From: Tretioscincus oriximinensis
Taxonomy: Eukaryota; Chordata; Lepidosauria; Squamata; Gymnophthalmidae
Length of the DNA stretch: 64,000 nucleotides
Assembly: GCA_022410635.1 (NCBI GenBank)
Contig: JAJVDF010000779.1
Span: 130,460 to 194,459 of the forward strand
Reading direction: 5' to 3'
In this document: piece after piece, positions 12,135-23,104 of the stretch
Layout: each line of letters opens with the position of its first letter
Numbering within the stretch: the first letter of the stretch is position 1
Made by a program: the position numbers and the translations under genes
Notes under the pieces: model-generated
Databases searched by the model: none
What the model was told of the DNA's origin: nothing
The model's input: only the letters and a program-made list of their open reading frames with translations

Positions 12135-13690
12135 TGCCCTGACACCTTCTTGCATTATACCTTGCCACCATTGGTTGCCAAAGAACATCTGTTTACACAT
12201 CCCAAACATCTCTTTTGAAAACTGATCCTTGACACAGATAACATGTTTACAATTGCAAACATTTATACATTGTCTTAAGTAGTTAAGCTACGTGCTCATT
12301 TGAATGCACTAAGGGGAGGGGGGTTCAGGTAGTAAAAGGTCACTAGTTTTACGTGAAGCTGCAATGGTACTCCATGTAAACAGTGTGCCTTCTATTGTTT
12401 CAGAAAGGGAGGAATTATGTGGTGAATGTATTTCATGGCAAGCCTGCGGTCAGTTTTGCCTACAGTAATCGGCCTCTTTCGATGTCCTAGTTTGATGCTA
12501 TAGCAAGCTGGAAGGGAAGCCATTTGGGATTAAGCCAAAGAAATGCCAAAGTGAGATCTATAATCTGCTGCCGCCAAGTGAAGATGGGGAAGAGGAATTC
12601 CCAGTGGCATGGCTTCCTTTCAGTTCTGCTGGACAGATTGAGAACCAAGCTGGCTTCAAAAGAGTCAGTAGGAACAGTCTTGGAAATACAGTTGTCTGCA
12701 CTTAAGAGGCGATTTGTCCTTTCATTTCAGTGTCTAAGTCAAAGTGACTTGGAAGGCATTTCATTTTGCATTTATAGATTTTAAAGTGGGGAAGGTAACT
12801 TAGGAGAATGTGCCATGCGAAAGAAACTTATCGACTGGGTGTGATTTATAGAATCATTTGGTTGCCTACTTTCAGTATTGAGGACAGTAGGCAGAGTGTA
12901 TTTAATTATTATCATTGTTCAAGATTTGATGCTCAGGAATAAATCAGAGTCCTACTTCACAGCAGGGAAAAGAAAGAGCCATTTTTGGAAGAACTGCAGA
13001 AGTCTAATTTTCGGAAGACCAAACTGGATTCTCAAGATATCCTTCCTGGGTAAGGCTACCTAGCGGCACTTGGGAAGAGGCTGAATTTGGAAAGCTAATG
13101 CCAAGTTATATTTTGCACTTTTTTTACAAACCCTGCACTGTCCCCTGAACACAATAATGTTCTGCTACATAACATAGGGAGTGTAATGGAATGTACAGAG
13201 AGACAGCAATTGAATGTCTTTAAGATTAATGTCTACTACTATTTTCTTTTTAAAACACGTCTTAAGACTTTTTGCTATTCTGTTATACATAATTGTGTTA
13301 AGATAGGAAACATCAGGACTCGGGACCTGTCCACATGGAGCCTTATCGTGGGTAACATCTCAGGACAGAGCTTGTCCATGCACATGCCAGTATAGACTAT
13401 GGCAGGCCCCATTCAGGGCCTGCTATAGTCTACACTAGCATGTGGATGACAGGCTTCTAGTCCGAGGTGTAGCCCAGGATAAGGCTCCGTGTGGACAGGG
13501 CCTCAAATGACTATAAGATGCTGATAGTTTCCTTGTTTAAAACTGTGAGTTTAACCAGTGTAGTAACCCACACATATGTGCATACGCGTGCGTATATTTC
13601 TCGGTACTCTTGCCTATGGAGCAGTAAGAAGCCAGAGACTTTATGGCATTGGTCAAAAGCATTTTGTAAAATAAAATGCTTACCTTTACT
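12135..13690 (+). other. TAF4B: Probable TAF4B 3' UTR
   Basis: This follows the TAA with no further coding. Possible polyadenylation signals AATAAA lie near 12939 and near 13671. The end of the transcript cannot be fixed from sequence alone, so the right boundary is a guess. If transcription reaches 13.5 kb, the palindromic MITE at 13322-13502 would be in the transcript. Confidence 0.4.
13322..13502. mobile_element. Palindromic MITE, 'GGACCTGTCCACATGGAGCC' family, copy 1
   Basis: The ends are gggacctgtccacatggagc and its near-perfect complement gctccgtgtggacagggcc. The arms continue inward through 'cttgtccatgcacatgccagtatagactatggcaggccc' and its reverse complement, meeting at 'attcagggcctg'. 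The whole 181 bp can fold into one long hairpin. The same family recurs at 20111, 45199, 45453 and (one arm) 50909. It has no coding capacity. Confidence 0.75.
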
Positions 13691-13959
13691 TTTTATGTAA
13701 AGTGCAGCATTTGTTCTGGTTGTGTAGTCAGTCTTACTGACAGATGTTTAAAATTATTTTAAATACTTCATTAAAGCAACTATTTTATTACCAATGCTAC
13801 GAGTGTTTATTCTAGTAAGCCCTGGGATGGCATTATTACATCAAATGGTTGGGAAAACCTTGCACACCCAGTGTTTAATGGACAAGAATATTTTCAAGAC
13901 AATCTTTCTATTCTTTATGTGTGTATATTTTAAGATTAAACCAATGGCTCAATTTTAAG

Positions 13960-14585
13960 ATTTTATTTTTTATACCACCCTATACGCAAAGGTCTCAGGG
14001 TGGTTAACAATAAAAACACAATGAACATGTTAAAAAACAGCCATATCTAAAAAAAATAGGGAAGGGACAGCAGTTTCTCTGCCAGAGGCCAGGCCAAAGA
14101 GGTGCGTCTTCAAGTATTTTTGATATGCGCGTAGAGTTGGTGATTAATGCACCTCCATAGCCTGGGGGCTTCCACAGAGAAAGCCCTATCTTGGGTTCTC
14201 GCCCTCTCCGCTACTGAGGTTCCCCTGCAGTTCTTAAGGCATGGGCAGGCTCATATATGAGAAGGCGTTCCTTTAGATATTTGGGGGCCAAGTTATGGAA
14301 GGCTTTATAGGTGAGAGTTAATACCTTGATTTGGGCTGTGTAGCAAATTGGCAGGCAGCGCAGTTTTTTCAGGACCGGCATGATGTGCGCCCGGCCAGTA
14401 GTCTAGCTGCTGTGTTCTGCACCATCTGCAGCTTCCGATCCGCTTTGAAGTGCAGCCCCATATAGCGTGCATTACAATAGCCCAACCTGAAAGTTACCAG
14501 AGCGTGGATTACTATGGCCAAATAATCCCTGTGCAGAAGTGGCCGCAACTGGCAGTCAGAGGCGCCACTTTTGAAGGATAATTTA
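13960..14585 (-). mobile_element. L2 LINE, C-terminal reverse transcriptase and 3' tail
   Basis: On the - strand this reads, with broken frames, an L2-type end: IHALVT.RL.YCNA, KADRKLQMVQN.AARLL, then a 'YKALHNLAPKYLKE'-type block, then the tail 'ccaccctgagacctttgcgtatagggtggtat'. Several stops and shifts make it a pseudogene copy. It is the longest L2 piece here and the reference for the short L2 tails and SINE tails elsewhere in the window. Confidence 0.85.
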
Positions 14586-15100
14586 AGCGATCCGAATTCA
14601 ATTTGGGAGCAGACTTAGGCAAAAGTTTGTACTAGTGTGAAATGCAAAGAAAAAGAGTTTCTCATAGCACCTAAGACTCCATAGCATCTGAAAAAGCAGA
14701 CTTCTCTACAAAAACACCTGCTGGCTGTCTTTCTTGTTCGTCCCTTGGAAGGTATTAGACCTCCTTGCTCAAGTTAGTATTAAATGCACTGAACATATAG
14801 TTCTACTTTTCAATTATCTTTTAATACCGCATCCAAAGACATCAAAGGAACATCTGTAAAGGTTTGTATCTTATTCCAGGAAGAGGAAAGTTTTTAATGT
14901 AACAGTTTGGGGATGAAGAGAATGAAGACTCTTGCTTTGACATTGGGCCATAGAAGTGGCCTATCCTTTGATACCAATATAGCTCTTTTTCTTAACTTGA
15001 CAATACTGATTCTTACGATTAAACTTATGGAAGTTTCTTTAAGTAAACTTTGAGATGAATCTTTGGGGAAGTTAGGAGGAGGAGGAAAAGAAGGAGAAAA
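14586..15100. other. Intergenic, with a relic arm of the inverted-dimer family
   Basis: About 14675-14760 reads 'gcatctgaaaaagcagacttctctacaaaaac' and a degenerate continuation, which looks like one decayed arm of the inverted-dimer element. The remainder is unassigned, and no gene is seen. Confidence 0.35.
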
Positions 15101-15102
15101 GA

Positions 15103-15290
15103 GAAGAAGAACTGGATTCTTATGCCCCGCTTTTCTCATTTTACAAAGGTACTCAAAGCGGCTTACAAGGGTATTTTGCCCGAAGGCTGACATTCTATCT
15201 TCCCCACCAGGCTGCGTTGGTTCCCATTTATCTACTTGCAGACAGTTGCAGTTTCTTGAGGCATCTTGAGAGTACCGCGAAAACACCAGT
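15103..15290 (-). mobile_element. tRNA-type SINE (family B), 3' part
   Basis: It starts with 'agaagaagaactggattcttatgcc', the reverse complement of the 'taagaacccagttcttctt' SINE tail. It continues through 'aaagcggcttacaagggtattttgcccgaaggctgacattctatcttccccaccaggctg', shared with the copies at 46379 and 51056. The tRNA-like head is missing or eroded. Confidence 0.65.
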
Positions 15291-15304
15291 GTACAGTAGG
15301 TGAC

Positions 15305-16801
15305 CATGGTTCTTCAAAATAATATATGGACAGCAAAAATGTATTTTCTTGGTTCCTTGGTATTTCTACCGTCCTATTTCCACAGAGGCAGATGACATGC
15401 AAGCATCACATAACTTTTTTCTTCATGCCATAGTATCAAAAATCACTTGTACCTGGGCCTCATATGTGACATGCGATGAAGTCACTCCCCAAGCGGAATT
15501 TAATTTTGCTCTTGGCACCCAGCCTATGTTCTTTCTGATGGCCCGAGGCACAAGACCACAACATCTGCTTCCTCCATGTTTTTGGAATGCTGCAATAGAA
15601 TAGCAAATGCAGCTGCTCCACTCAAATGATTACTCTGTTGCCACTAAGGTGCAGCTGCACACACCCCTGAATATGCACACGCCGTATTTGTGAGTTTACG
15701 CATGATTTCAGGTGACAAGAGTTGTGGAATAATTAAAATGATGTGAAAGCAAAGCAAGCATAATACGTGCCTTTCTACTAGTATGAACAGAGATACAAAG
15801 ACCTCTTCCAAGATCAGATGAAATTTCAAAACACATTAGATATCTACTATTATCCAACATGGTGCAACATTCTAACACCTTTGTCGTCTTATTGAGAATT
15901 TGGAATATGCTGTCAGGCACTAAGTTCCAAATTGATGGATCGGTTATAAAATAACAAGCAAGACTCATTTTTGATAATACAAAACTACTTACAATATATT
16001 TACATCAAGTTTACACTGGCACTGGCTTTGTTGCTTCAGAGTAAGAAGAAAGAGAAAAGTATAGATTACATCTCTAGCGGGCACATAAGAGATACCCTAT
16101 ATAACACCGGTTCAGCTAGAGACCTTCGTAATCAGAGAGACTGCTTAGAAGGAGGAGCATGTAGGAAGGTATTGCAAGAAGGAATGTTTGCAAAGGAAAG
16201 AAAATGTGCAAAGATCTTAGCCCCGAAAAGTATCAAAGAAAAGAGGCAGTCCCAAGCCTTTAGCCCAAGCAGGAAATAAATGTCTTAAAGGGGCATAGTC
16301 CTTATTTTGCTGAAGCCTGCAAGGAGATGCATGTTCCAATACATCCCCCCTCCCTGCTTTCCCACACACAGAGAAGTATTTGTGTTCTCATGCCCCCTCT
16401 AATGCACATTAAAATCCATCCTAGAGATAGGTTGTAGATGGCTGCTTTCATTAATGTTTCTTAGGATCCTGGACAAAACCTTTAGATTGTAAAGGTGAGT
16501 TTATTAATGTTCCATTTCAGCATCGGTATGTACTGTACTGGAAGTAGATCTTGTGGTCCAATAGTAGAGCAAACAGTCTGGAATGTAGAGTTGCCAATTG
16601 CCAGGAAGTAAGCCAGGACAAATTAATTCTTTTATCTTTGCCAAGAAAATTGCATAGAAGGGCCCAGGTAGTAAACCAAGCATCATAACTTGATGTTACC
16701 CAGCAACAGTATATGGTACTACATTTACCCTCAATGAAGCCTATTCCAAACTCATTTCTTCTCGCAGAAACTTGGGATTTGGATTAGGGTTCCGACATAA
16801 A
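15305..16801. other. Intergenic unique sequence
   Basis: No gene, RNA or repeat was recognised. Several short open frames exist on both strands but none shows a domain or splice context. Confidence 0.35.
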
Positions 16802-16887
16802 ATCTAAGAACATAAGAAGAGCCATATTGGCTCAGGTCACAGCCCATCTAGTCCAGTATTCTGTCTCACACAGAGGCCCACCAGAAG
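16802..16887 (-). mobile_element. CR1 LINE extreme 3' end
   Basis: The segment 'aagaacataagaagagccatattggctcaggtcacagcccatctagtccagtattctgtctcacacagaggcccacc' (16804-16886 region) is the reverse complement of the CR1 tail. It stops abruptly where the palindrome at 16888 begins. Confidence 0.8.
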
Positions 16888-17031
16888 ATAAAATAGAGCT
16901 TTGGACTTTTAATGGGTGTGAACAGCACACACGCCACCCCAGGTACTACAGCCATTAGAAACAACACCTTGGGAAATGTCCTCTCTTGTAGGACCATTAA
17001 AGGTCCAAAGCTCTGTCCAAGATTTTATGTG
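16888..17031. mobile_element. Short palindromic element, possible MITE
   Basis: The arms GAGCTTTGGACTTTTAATGG (16896-16915) and CCATTAAAGGTCCAAAGCTC (16994-17013) are complementary with one mismatch. Farther out, 'ataaaat' on the left matches 'attttat' on the right after a 7-8 base offset. It lies directly at the end of a CR1 tail. No other copy was seen in the window, so family status is uncertain. Confidence 0.45.
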
Positions 17032-17339
17032 GAAACTATAGTCTGGATTAGTGCATTTTCAATTTAAAAGTTTGCTTTTGAAACAAAATCTGTTGGAGAA
17101 CAGCATCCCCTGAGAAGCTATCATAGCAATATGAGAAAGTTGCACGGACGTATTGATCTCAAACCAGAACTTGAACATGCCTCCCAAAATCCCTTTCTGC
17201 TCAGATGATTGACATAACATTTTTGTTGTTTTACGGCCTTGATAATTAATATAGTTAAATGCTATCAACGTCTTTCTTTTTTTGTCAATTTATAGAAATT
17301 GAGAGGTAGTAATATTTAGCTTTTGTATATGTATATATT
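17032..17339. other. Intergenic unique sequence
   Basis: Nothing recognised. It ends with the AT-rich target flank TATATATT (17332-17339) of the following element. Confidence 0.35.
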
Positions 17340-17769
17340 TAGGGTTGCAACTTCTCCTGTATTATACGGGACGTCCTGTATTTCAGGTAAAAACTTTGCG
17401 CCCCATATTGTGATTCAGTGTCCCGTAAAATACCACTAATATCATGTGTGTCTCTAAATATTCAAAATTGGAATTGTCGTTTCGATATATATTGATCGTT
17501 ATATTCTAATCGTTACAAGCTCATCGATTATCGAAGTTTCAGCAGGCAGCGAGTTCGACGCTACCAGCACTTTCAGTGTGAGGAAAGTGAATCTCAGTTC
17601 TCAGCCGGATGTTGTAAGCGAAACTCAAATAGGAAGTGTGGAAATGTCTTCTTCAGATGGTAGTGTAGTCAGGTGATTGTTGTTTTTTTAGTGACCTTTA
17701 TTTTTGTGAAATGGCCCTTATTTTTAAGAGCACGTCCCTTATTCCACTTATCAACAGGTGGCAACCCTA
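17340..17769. mobile_element. hAT-type non-autonomous element with TAGGGTTG termini
   Basis: The termini are TAGGGTTG and CAACCCTA. Subterminal 'gtattatacgggacgtcc' on the left and 'cacgtcccttattcc' on the right extend the inverted repeat. The flanks TATATATT and CATATATT are an 8-bp duplication with one mismatch, the hAT hallmark. Inside, near 17641, 'gtggaaatgtcttcttcagatggtag' looks like the start of a transposase frame that ends after a few codons. The interior is therefore probably a deletion derivative that keeps the 5' leader of an autonomous element. Confidence 0.65.
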
Positions 17770-20104
17770 CATATATTTGAATACGTATGTTCTTGTTGTG
17801 AATATGTCTATGTATTTATAAGTATTATATAATGCGTTTAAGGCATCAGAGGTAACAATTTGAGATTTGCTATTTTTAAACATTAGCGGAGGTTGAATTT
17901 ATGGTGCCCAAACATCTCTTTACAAAGAGGACTTCATTCATTTCTTCCTGGTGATTTGTCCTAATTTATTCTGCACTGTGTTTTTGTAAAGCATGCTGGT
18001 CGCCTTGTATCGTCTTGAGATCCATCTGAATCCCATTTATCCTGTTTGGGCTGATTGGAAATAATGAGAGAGGAAATGCCTCTCTTCCTCCGTGCCCTTC
18101 TCGCCTGTGCGCGTGTGTGCCGGGTCCCTGCCGGTGGCTTCCACCAGGTGTGTTGGGCTTTATCCCTTGAGCACTGCAATGCTTCAGGGGGAAACACAAG
18201 CTGCAGCATTCGTGTGCTAGCTGTGACCCTTTGCCCAGCCATCAAGACACATGACACGTCTGCGCATCATTTGCTGCCTCTTCTGCAACTTCTCTAAACA
18301 GTGTCAACTTTTTTAAAAATCCCCTTCGTACTTCTTCCTCCTTTTTTTTAACCTACAGTAAAACGTAGTTTTCCCATAATGCAAAAATGTGATCAAAATT
18401 TAAAACCTGGTGTGAATCACCTACACTGTGTGCACAGGCCTGAGGCCCCCCGAGATAAATCTAATACTTGGAGATCCTCTGATAAAAGGTACTATATATG
18501 CAAAGTACTTTATAAACATTCATTAGCTAATGCTGGAAACTCTGCCAGAGGCAGAAATCTTTTCCTTTATCCCTCTGGTCCCAAATGACACCAAGTTAAT
18601 GATTCTTTTGGTAGAAGCTTATTTAAATTTGCACAGGGTAGGTTGGGAAGTGGTTCTAGGGCACCGAATAAGTCATACTGGTGGGAGGTCAGGCACAGAC
18701 TTCCGAAGCTGAGATTCTATTCAAGCCCACAGAAAAAATGGAAATAAAGGATTATGCACAGATTGGGTTGTCTGAATTGAGAAGCAAACACATTAGATTC
18801 CTCTGTGCCTTACTTTCCCCTTATGGGCCAACCAGCCAACCCTTCTGTGGACTAAGTGGCTTTTGTTGACATTTTTATCCAACCTTATACCAGAAGAACA
18901 CTGGAAGTAGGGAAGGGTGGTTATTTCCTTCACTAAAGGGTAGATAGCTGTATCTTCACAGTTCTCTCTGAGAATGGAAAGCAGAGGTGTATCTGGTGTA
19001 TCTAAGGATTTTCAGGTGCCAATTCAGCTCACTAGGCTGGTAAAATCTGGGGCACTGTTATGAGTTTTGAGTCAAACTCATATTTATATGCATCCTGTTG
19101 CACATAAATAGTCCATAGATTTGTTTATTTTGTACATTATTTGCATGATTAATTATGTAATTTCAATTGTAAGCCCTTTACAAGAAGTGACTTTGGAAAA
19201 ACACCTGGACTTCTTTTCAGTGTTGCTGACATGTGGCCCGTCCCTAGATTTTGGCTTATGAATTCCAGTCTTTCTCAGTCTGTGGCCTTGCGGGCTGTGA
19301 TCAATAGGAGCTGAAAATGTCAGTATGTTAGGTAGGTTAGTCAGTATCATCGCTAAGTGTGGTGGGTACTGTGGCTTGAGATGTCCTGAATCAACTGAAC
19401 TCAAATTTTGTGTCGGTAAGCCCAACGTTAACATTCAGCCCTCCCACGCCTGTGGAAAGATATCCGTTCTGTACTCTCCTGCATTGCAAAGGCTACAGGA
19501 AATCAGTCTCCAGAATGCAGGGGTGTTAAATGACCCCCCTGGAAACCCAGCATAACATTCCGAGCAATCAAACTTGTAAGTTTAAAAGATTTGGAGAACA
19601 TACTCAAGCGATTGCTTCGTGTGTGTGTGACCAGTCCATTACATCTGATACATCTAGAAGACCCTGTTGATAACCAGCAGCATCGCTGTGAACTTGTGTG
19701 CTGTGCAGTTGTACAGAGAGATTTTAGCATCACAGAGTAATGCGTTCATCTCCATTTCCATGTCCTTGAAACAACTCGGGGGGCCACCGGGTGAGACAGG
19801 ATGATGGACAAGCTGGCCTGATTCACAATGGATACATATGGTTGCTAGTATTACAAATGAAGTTGTAGTAACTGATCAGCCTTTAAAATTCCACTTTACT
19901 GAGATCTTTGGGAAAACCAAGGGCACAAAAAAATTGTCCTCAGCAATGTAGGTTCTTCAGGCTCCTGCCAATGAACGCTTAGAATTAGGAAGAAGCGTTT
20001 CTTGTCTCGTTTAATCAAGTAATTCCTGCTTTTACATTCATAAGCTGCAGACTTCCTCAGTCTGTCAGGAGAACAAAACTCCCAAGGTTAGGTACAACTG
20101 GGAC
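17770..20104. other. Intergenic, mostly unique; small CR1 tail at 19775-19830
   Basis: The stretch 'gggccaccgggtgagacaggatgatggacaagctggcc' at about 19780 is a decayed CR1 3' tail on the + strand. Otherwise no gene, RNA or repeat is recognised. Confidence 0.4.
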
Positions 20105-20110
20105 TTATAA

Positions 20111-20260
20111 GCCCTGTCCCCACTGAGCCTTATTCTGGGCTATATCTTGCAATAGGAGCCTGCCATCTACATGGGGCCTGCCATAGCCTATACTGGCATG
20201 TGGAAGGCCAAGCTCTGTTCCAAGATATGACCCAGATTAAGGCTCAGTGGAGACAGGGCC
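20111..20260. mobile_element. Palindromic MITE, 'CCCTGTCCCCACTGAGCC' family, copy 2
   Basis: The ends gccctgtccccactgagcct and ggctcagtggagacagggcc are complementary. The centre is 'catggggcctgccatagcctatactggcatgtgg'. It has the same architecture as the element at 13322. It is non-coding and able to form a full-length hairpin. Confidence 0.75.
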
Positions 20261-20304
20261 ATAGATCCAATGTTTTATGATAGCCAAAAACTCAATAGTT
20301 TAAA

Positions 20305-20510
20305 TAGGCTGACCAGATGACCCCCTTTTTTGGGGGGGGTTGAAAACCCAATTTTGGGGTGCCTCCCAGTTGTTTCTGAGGAAAACTTTTTCAAAAAAAG
20401 ATTTTTTTTATTTTTTTAAAAAAACGTTCCTCAGAAAAAAACGGGAGGCACCCCAAAAACGGGTTTTCAACACACACACACACACCAAAAAGGGGTCATC
20501 TGGTCAGCCT
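20305..20510. mobile_element. Long-palindrome fold-back MITE, 'TAGGCTGACCAGATGACCCC' family, copy 1
   Basis: The left end taggctgaccagatgacccc pairs with the right end aggggtcatctggtcagcct. Inward, 'ttttggggtgcctcccagtt' pairs with 'cgggaggcaccccaaaa', so nearly the whole 206 bp is self-complementary around an A/T-rich centre. An (AC)n run of about 16 bases interrupts the right arm. Two more copies lie at 31455 and 35533. Confidence 0.8.
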
Positions 20511-20524
20511 GAAAGAGGAAGGAT

Positions 20525-20590
20525 TTGGTTTTTATGTAGCCCGTCCTCCTCATCTGAAGGGACTCAGAGCGACTTAGAAAGTTAATTACT
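20525..20590 (-). mobile_element. SINE tail fragment
   Basis: The sequence 'ttatgtagcccgtcctcctcatctgaagggactcagagcgactta' resembles the reverse complement of the SINE tail '...aagccgctttgagtcccttc...gggtataaa'. It is short and lacks a head. Confidence 0.45.
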
Positions 20591-20771
20591 TTTTTAGAAG
20601 ATGTCTGAAGATGCACCTCTTCAACCTGGTTGATGAAACGCTGTTTTCTTCCCACCTTCAGATATGGTTTTGTCACTGTTTTAACATGCTAATTTTGCAC
20701 TGTTTTTACTGCTGTCTGCCCTGAGACCTCCAGGTATAGGGCGAGGTATAAGAATAAACAAATAATTTTCA
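20591..20771 (+). mobile_element. L2 LINE 3' end
   Basis: It reads 'gaagatgcacctcttcaacctgg' (the end of L2 ORF2, a KTHLF-type motif) then the tail 'ctgccctgagacctccaggtatagggcgaggtataagaataaa'. It is 5' truncated. Confidence 0.75.
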
Positions 20772-20992
20772 CCTGAAGGCTTACATCTATCTTCCCCATT
20801 AGGTTAATAGTGGTACTCATTTATTTAATTAAAACGAGGATTACAAATCTACCTTCTTTCGAATGGCTGAGTTGGCTAGAGCTGAAGGCCAGTAGAGGGC
20901 ACTCACCTCTTTCCACATCCGGTGCAAGGCCTCGAAACAGGACCTCTCGGTTGAAAAGCAGGCTCTTGGGGACTGTGCCATTCATGCCTTTT
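20772..20992 (-). mobile_element. tRNA-type SINE (family B)
   Basis: It carries 'ggcttacatctatcttccccattagg', 'ggctgagttggctagagctgaaggccagtagagggcactcacctc' and the head complement 'gactgtgccattcatgcctttt'. These are shared in order with the copies at 42266 and 46379. Confidence 0.65.
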
Positions 20993-21280
20993 CAGGCAAG
21001 ATCTCAGGTTAGGTATGTAGGAGGCCTTGAATGGAAAGCTCTTCCTGCTGCAGCAGAAGGTCTATTTTTATATAGAATTTTAAAATTGAAAGGTCCTATA
21101 GTGTATAGCAGTGCTAGATGGCTGTGACTGAATATCGATTTGGCAGTGGTTTGTGGGGCTTGACTTTTTTATTTTAAGGATTCTTTTGCAGTACAATTGA
21201 AACACATGGTCAAATTTTGGTAACCAAGAACAGTTTGTTTTACAGTATCACCCAATGTGCAGGCTTCTTGGCAGATGCTA

Positions 21281-21538
21281 GGGAGCCAGTTTGGTGCAGT
21301 GGTTAGAGTGTTGGACTCTTATCTGGTAGTCTCCCGGTTCAATTCCCCACTCCTCTATGAAAGCCAGCTGGGTGACCTTGGGCCAGTCACAGCTCTTTAG
21401 AACTCTCTCAGCCCCACCTACTCCACAGGATGTCTGTTGCAGAGAAAGCAACAAAATGCTATGTGTGCCACTCTATGGTTGGCCGCCCTGAGACCTTCCA
21501 GTATAGGGCGGGATATAAGTACAAATAAATAAATAAAT
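21281..21538 (+). mobile_element. tRNA-headed SINE (family A) with an L2-type tail
   Basis: The head 'gggagccagtttggtgcagtggttagagt' and the pol III B box region 'cggttcaattcccc' are followed by the body 'agctgggtgaccttgggccagtcacagctc'. The tail 'ggccgccctgagaccttccagtatagggcgggatataag' ends in (AAAT)n. That tail matches the L2 3' end (compare 20720-20760 and 37905-37945), implying L2-driven mobilisation. Confidence 0.88.
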
Positions 21539-23104
21539 ATCATTCTCTAGATCATTAAGTTATAGTCTAATCCTTCGCTATGTTCCCCAAATAGAGAGGA
21601 ATTTTCTCTATTACCGTCATAAAAATATCAAGGCACAAATTTTTTCTTGCATATAGCAAATGCTGCTCACTTGGGGTTGTAGGAGATGTGATCTAAACAA
21701 ACTGTTTAGGGAGATCAAAGACAGGATTCCTTGTTGGGGTTAGCCATATAGGAATATATTAATTGGCATTAATATATCTGATATAAAATATACAAGGATT
21801 GACCTTTGCTAGCCAAAGTGTGGCCTGGGTGGAAAATTTTGAAAAATCTCTGGTTTCCCCAGCCCCAGGATGTCAACAGGAGAGGCCAAATCTCCCTTCC
21901 TGTCCTGAGGGCATATTTCATTCAAGAAACCTTGCCAGACTGAAGGGATTAATGACACCCATTATGGCAAAAGGGCATTCATTGTCTTACTGGCCATGCA
22001 CCTGGGCTAAAACCATTAGCTTGATAGTGGCAGTAGAGGAAGCCCATTAAAGCTTTATTCCCTTGGGTGAATCACAGTATTCCTGGACATTAGGAGGAAA
22101 CACCAGGAGAAACGAAAGCTAAAAGGGTCCATCTTGTATCTTTCCACCATACCATATTTGGCATTTCCTGACACAGGCTGCACCTCCTTTGGGAGGAGGG
22201 TAACGCATCACACAGGTGTCACAACCTGGGCACACCTCTGATTCGCCCTGACCCCCGTGTTTGTACCACCCTCTCTGACATCACTTAATTGATCCACGCC
22301 TTCTGTTATTGGAGTCAATAAAAGCTTCTGCACAGCTGTGTTCTGGAGTGCCTCATGACCCAATGAGCCTCCTGGATCACCTTTGAACTCAAGCTATGGT
22401 CTCCATGTGAATCTCTTTACACGTGTCTGCACACTTTGGATCCAGCTACCTTAGACAAGCTAAGGAGCCGAATAACGGGTAAGCGAACCCCCGTTAATTC
22501 CTAATCAAAGCCTTGTTTCTTATCCACAGTCTGCAGGATTTTCCTGGCCTTTGGTATCCTAAAACTCTGTTGCAAGGAGGTATTATAGCACTTGAAGACT
22601 ATCGAGACAAAGGTAGGCAGCATGGGCTTTGATAGACAAGTCTTCTTCTACTGCGCCTAAAGTCCTTGTGTACAAAAGCTCATTCTCCCCTTTTTAAGAC
22701 GGAATGCAAACTCTTTGCTATGTTTTCTGGACCCAGATTTACACAGCCAATCCTTTGAAATTTATCATTATAGTCATTCTATTTCCCAAAGTTGGTTCCC
22801 ACATGTTACACTGAGAGGTTTTCCACAGCCCCAGTGACTCTGTAGATGAATTACTGGGCATTACACTGATAACAGTCTTAGCTTATTTTGCAATCTGGCA
22901 GTAGACACTACTATAGATCCATACTGTGTAAAGTGGCATTGTGCAAACAATAGCAAACTTTATCAGGGTGCGGAGAATACAGCTGGCAACCATTAAAAGA
23001 GCCCTTTCAGGGTTGCATGTGGTGCCTGGACCACACTTTGGGTACCACTGTCTTTAAAACAGTCTTTAGTGTAACTTCCTGGCATCTTTCCAGATAAAGC
23101 TTTT
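21539..23104. other. Intergenic; possible decayed LTR-like segment about 22200-22500
   Basis: Around 22315-22350 'ggagtcaataaaagcttctgcac' combines a polyadenylation signal with an LTR-like context, followed by CT-rich sequence. No terminal TG..CA, target duplication or primer-binding site could be fixed, so no element is called. About 22600-22700 ('gacaagtcttcttctactgcgcc...acaaaagctcattctc') looks like a relic of the inverted-dimer family. Confidence 0.3.

Noticed and set aside
11927..12142. A 71-codon + strand frame over the TAF4B exon
   Set aside because: It is out of frame with the conserved CLRDLIF reading and starts inside the intron.
21281..21360. tRNA gene
   Set aside because: The pol III A/B-box-like sequence belongs to a SINE head repeated at 27197, 37113 and elsewhere, followed by a SINE body and LINE-type tail. 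No cloverleaf of a functional tRNA.
22200..22500. Solo LTR of an endogenous retrovirus
   Set aside because: Only an AATAAA in an LTR-like context was seen. No TG..CA ends, target duplication, primer-binding site or internal retroviral coding could be identified.
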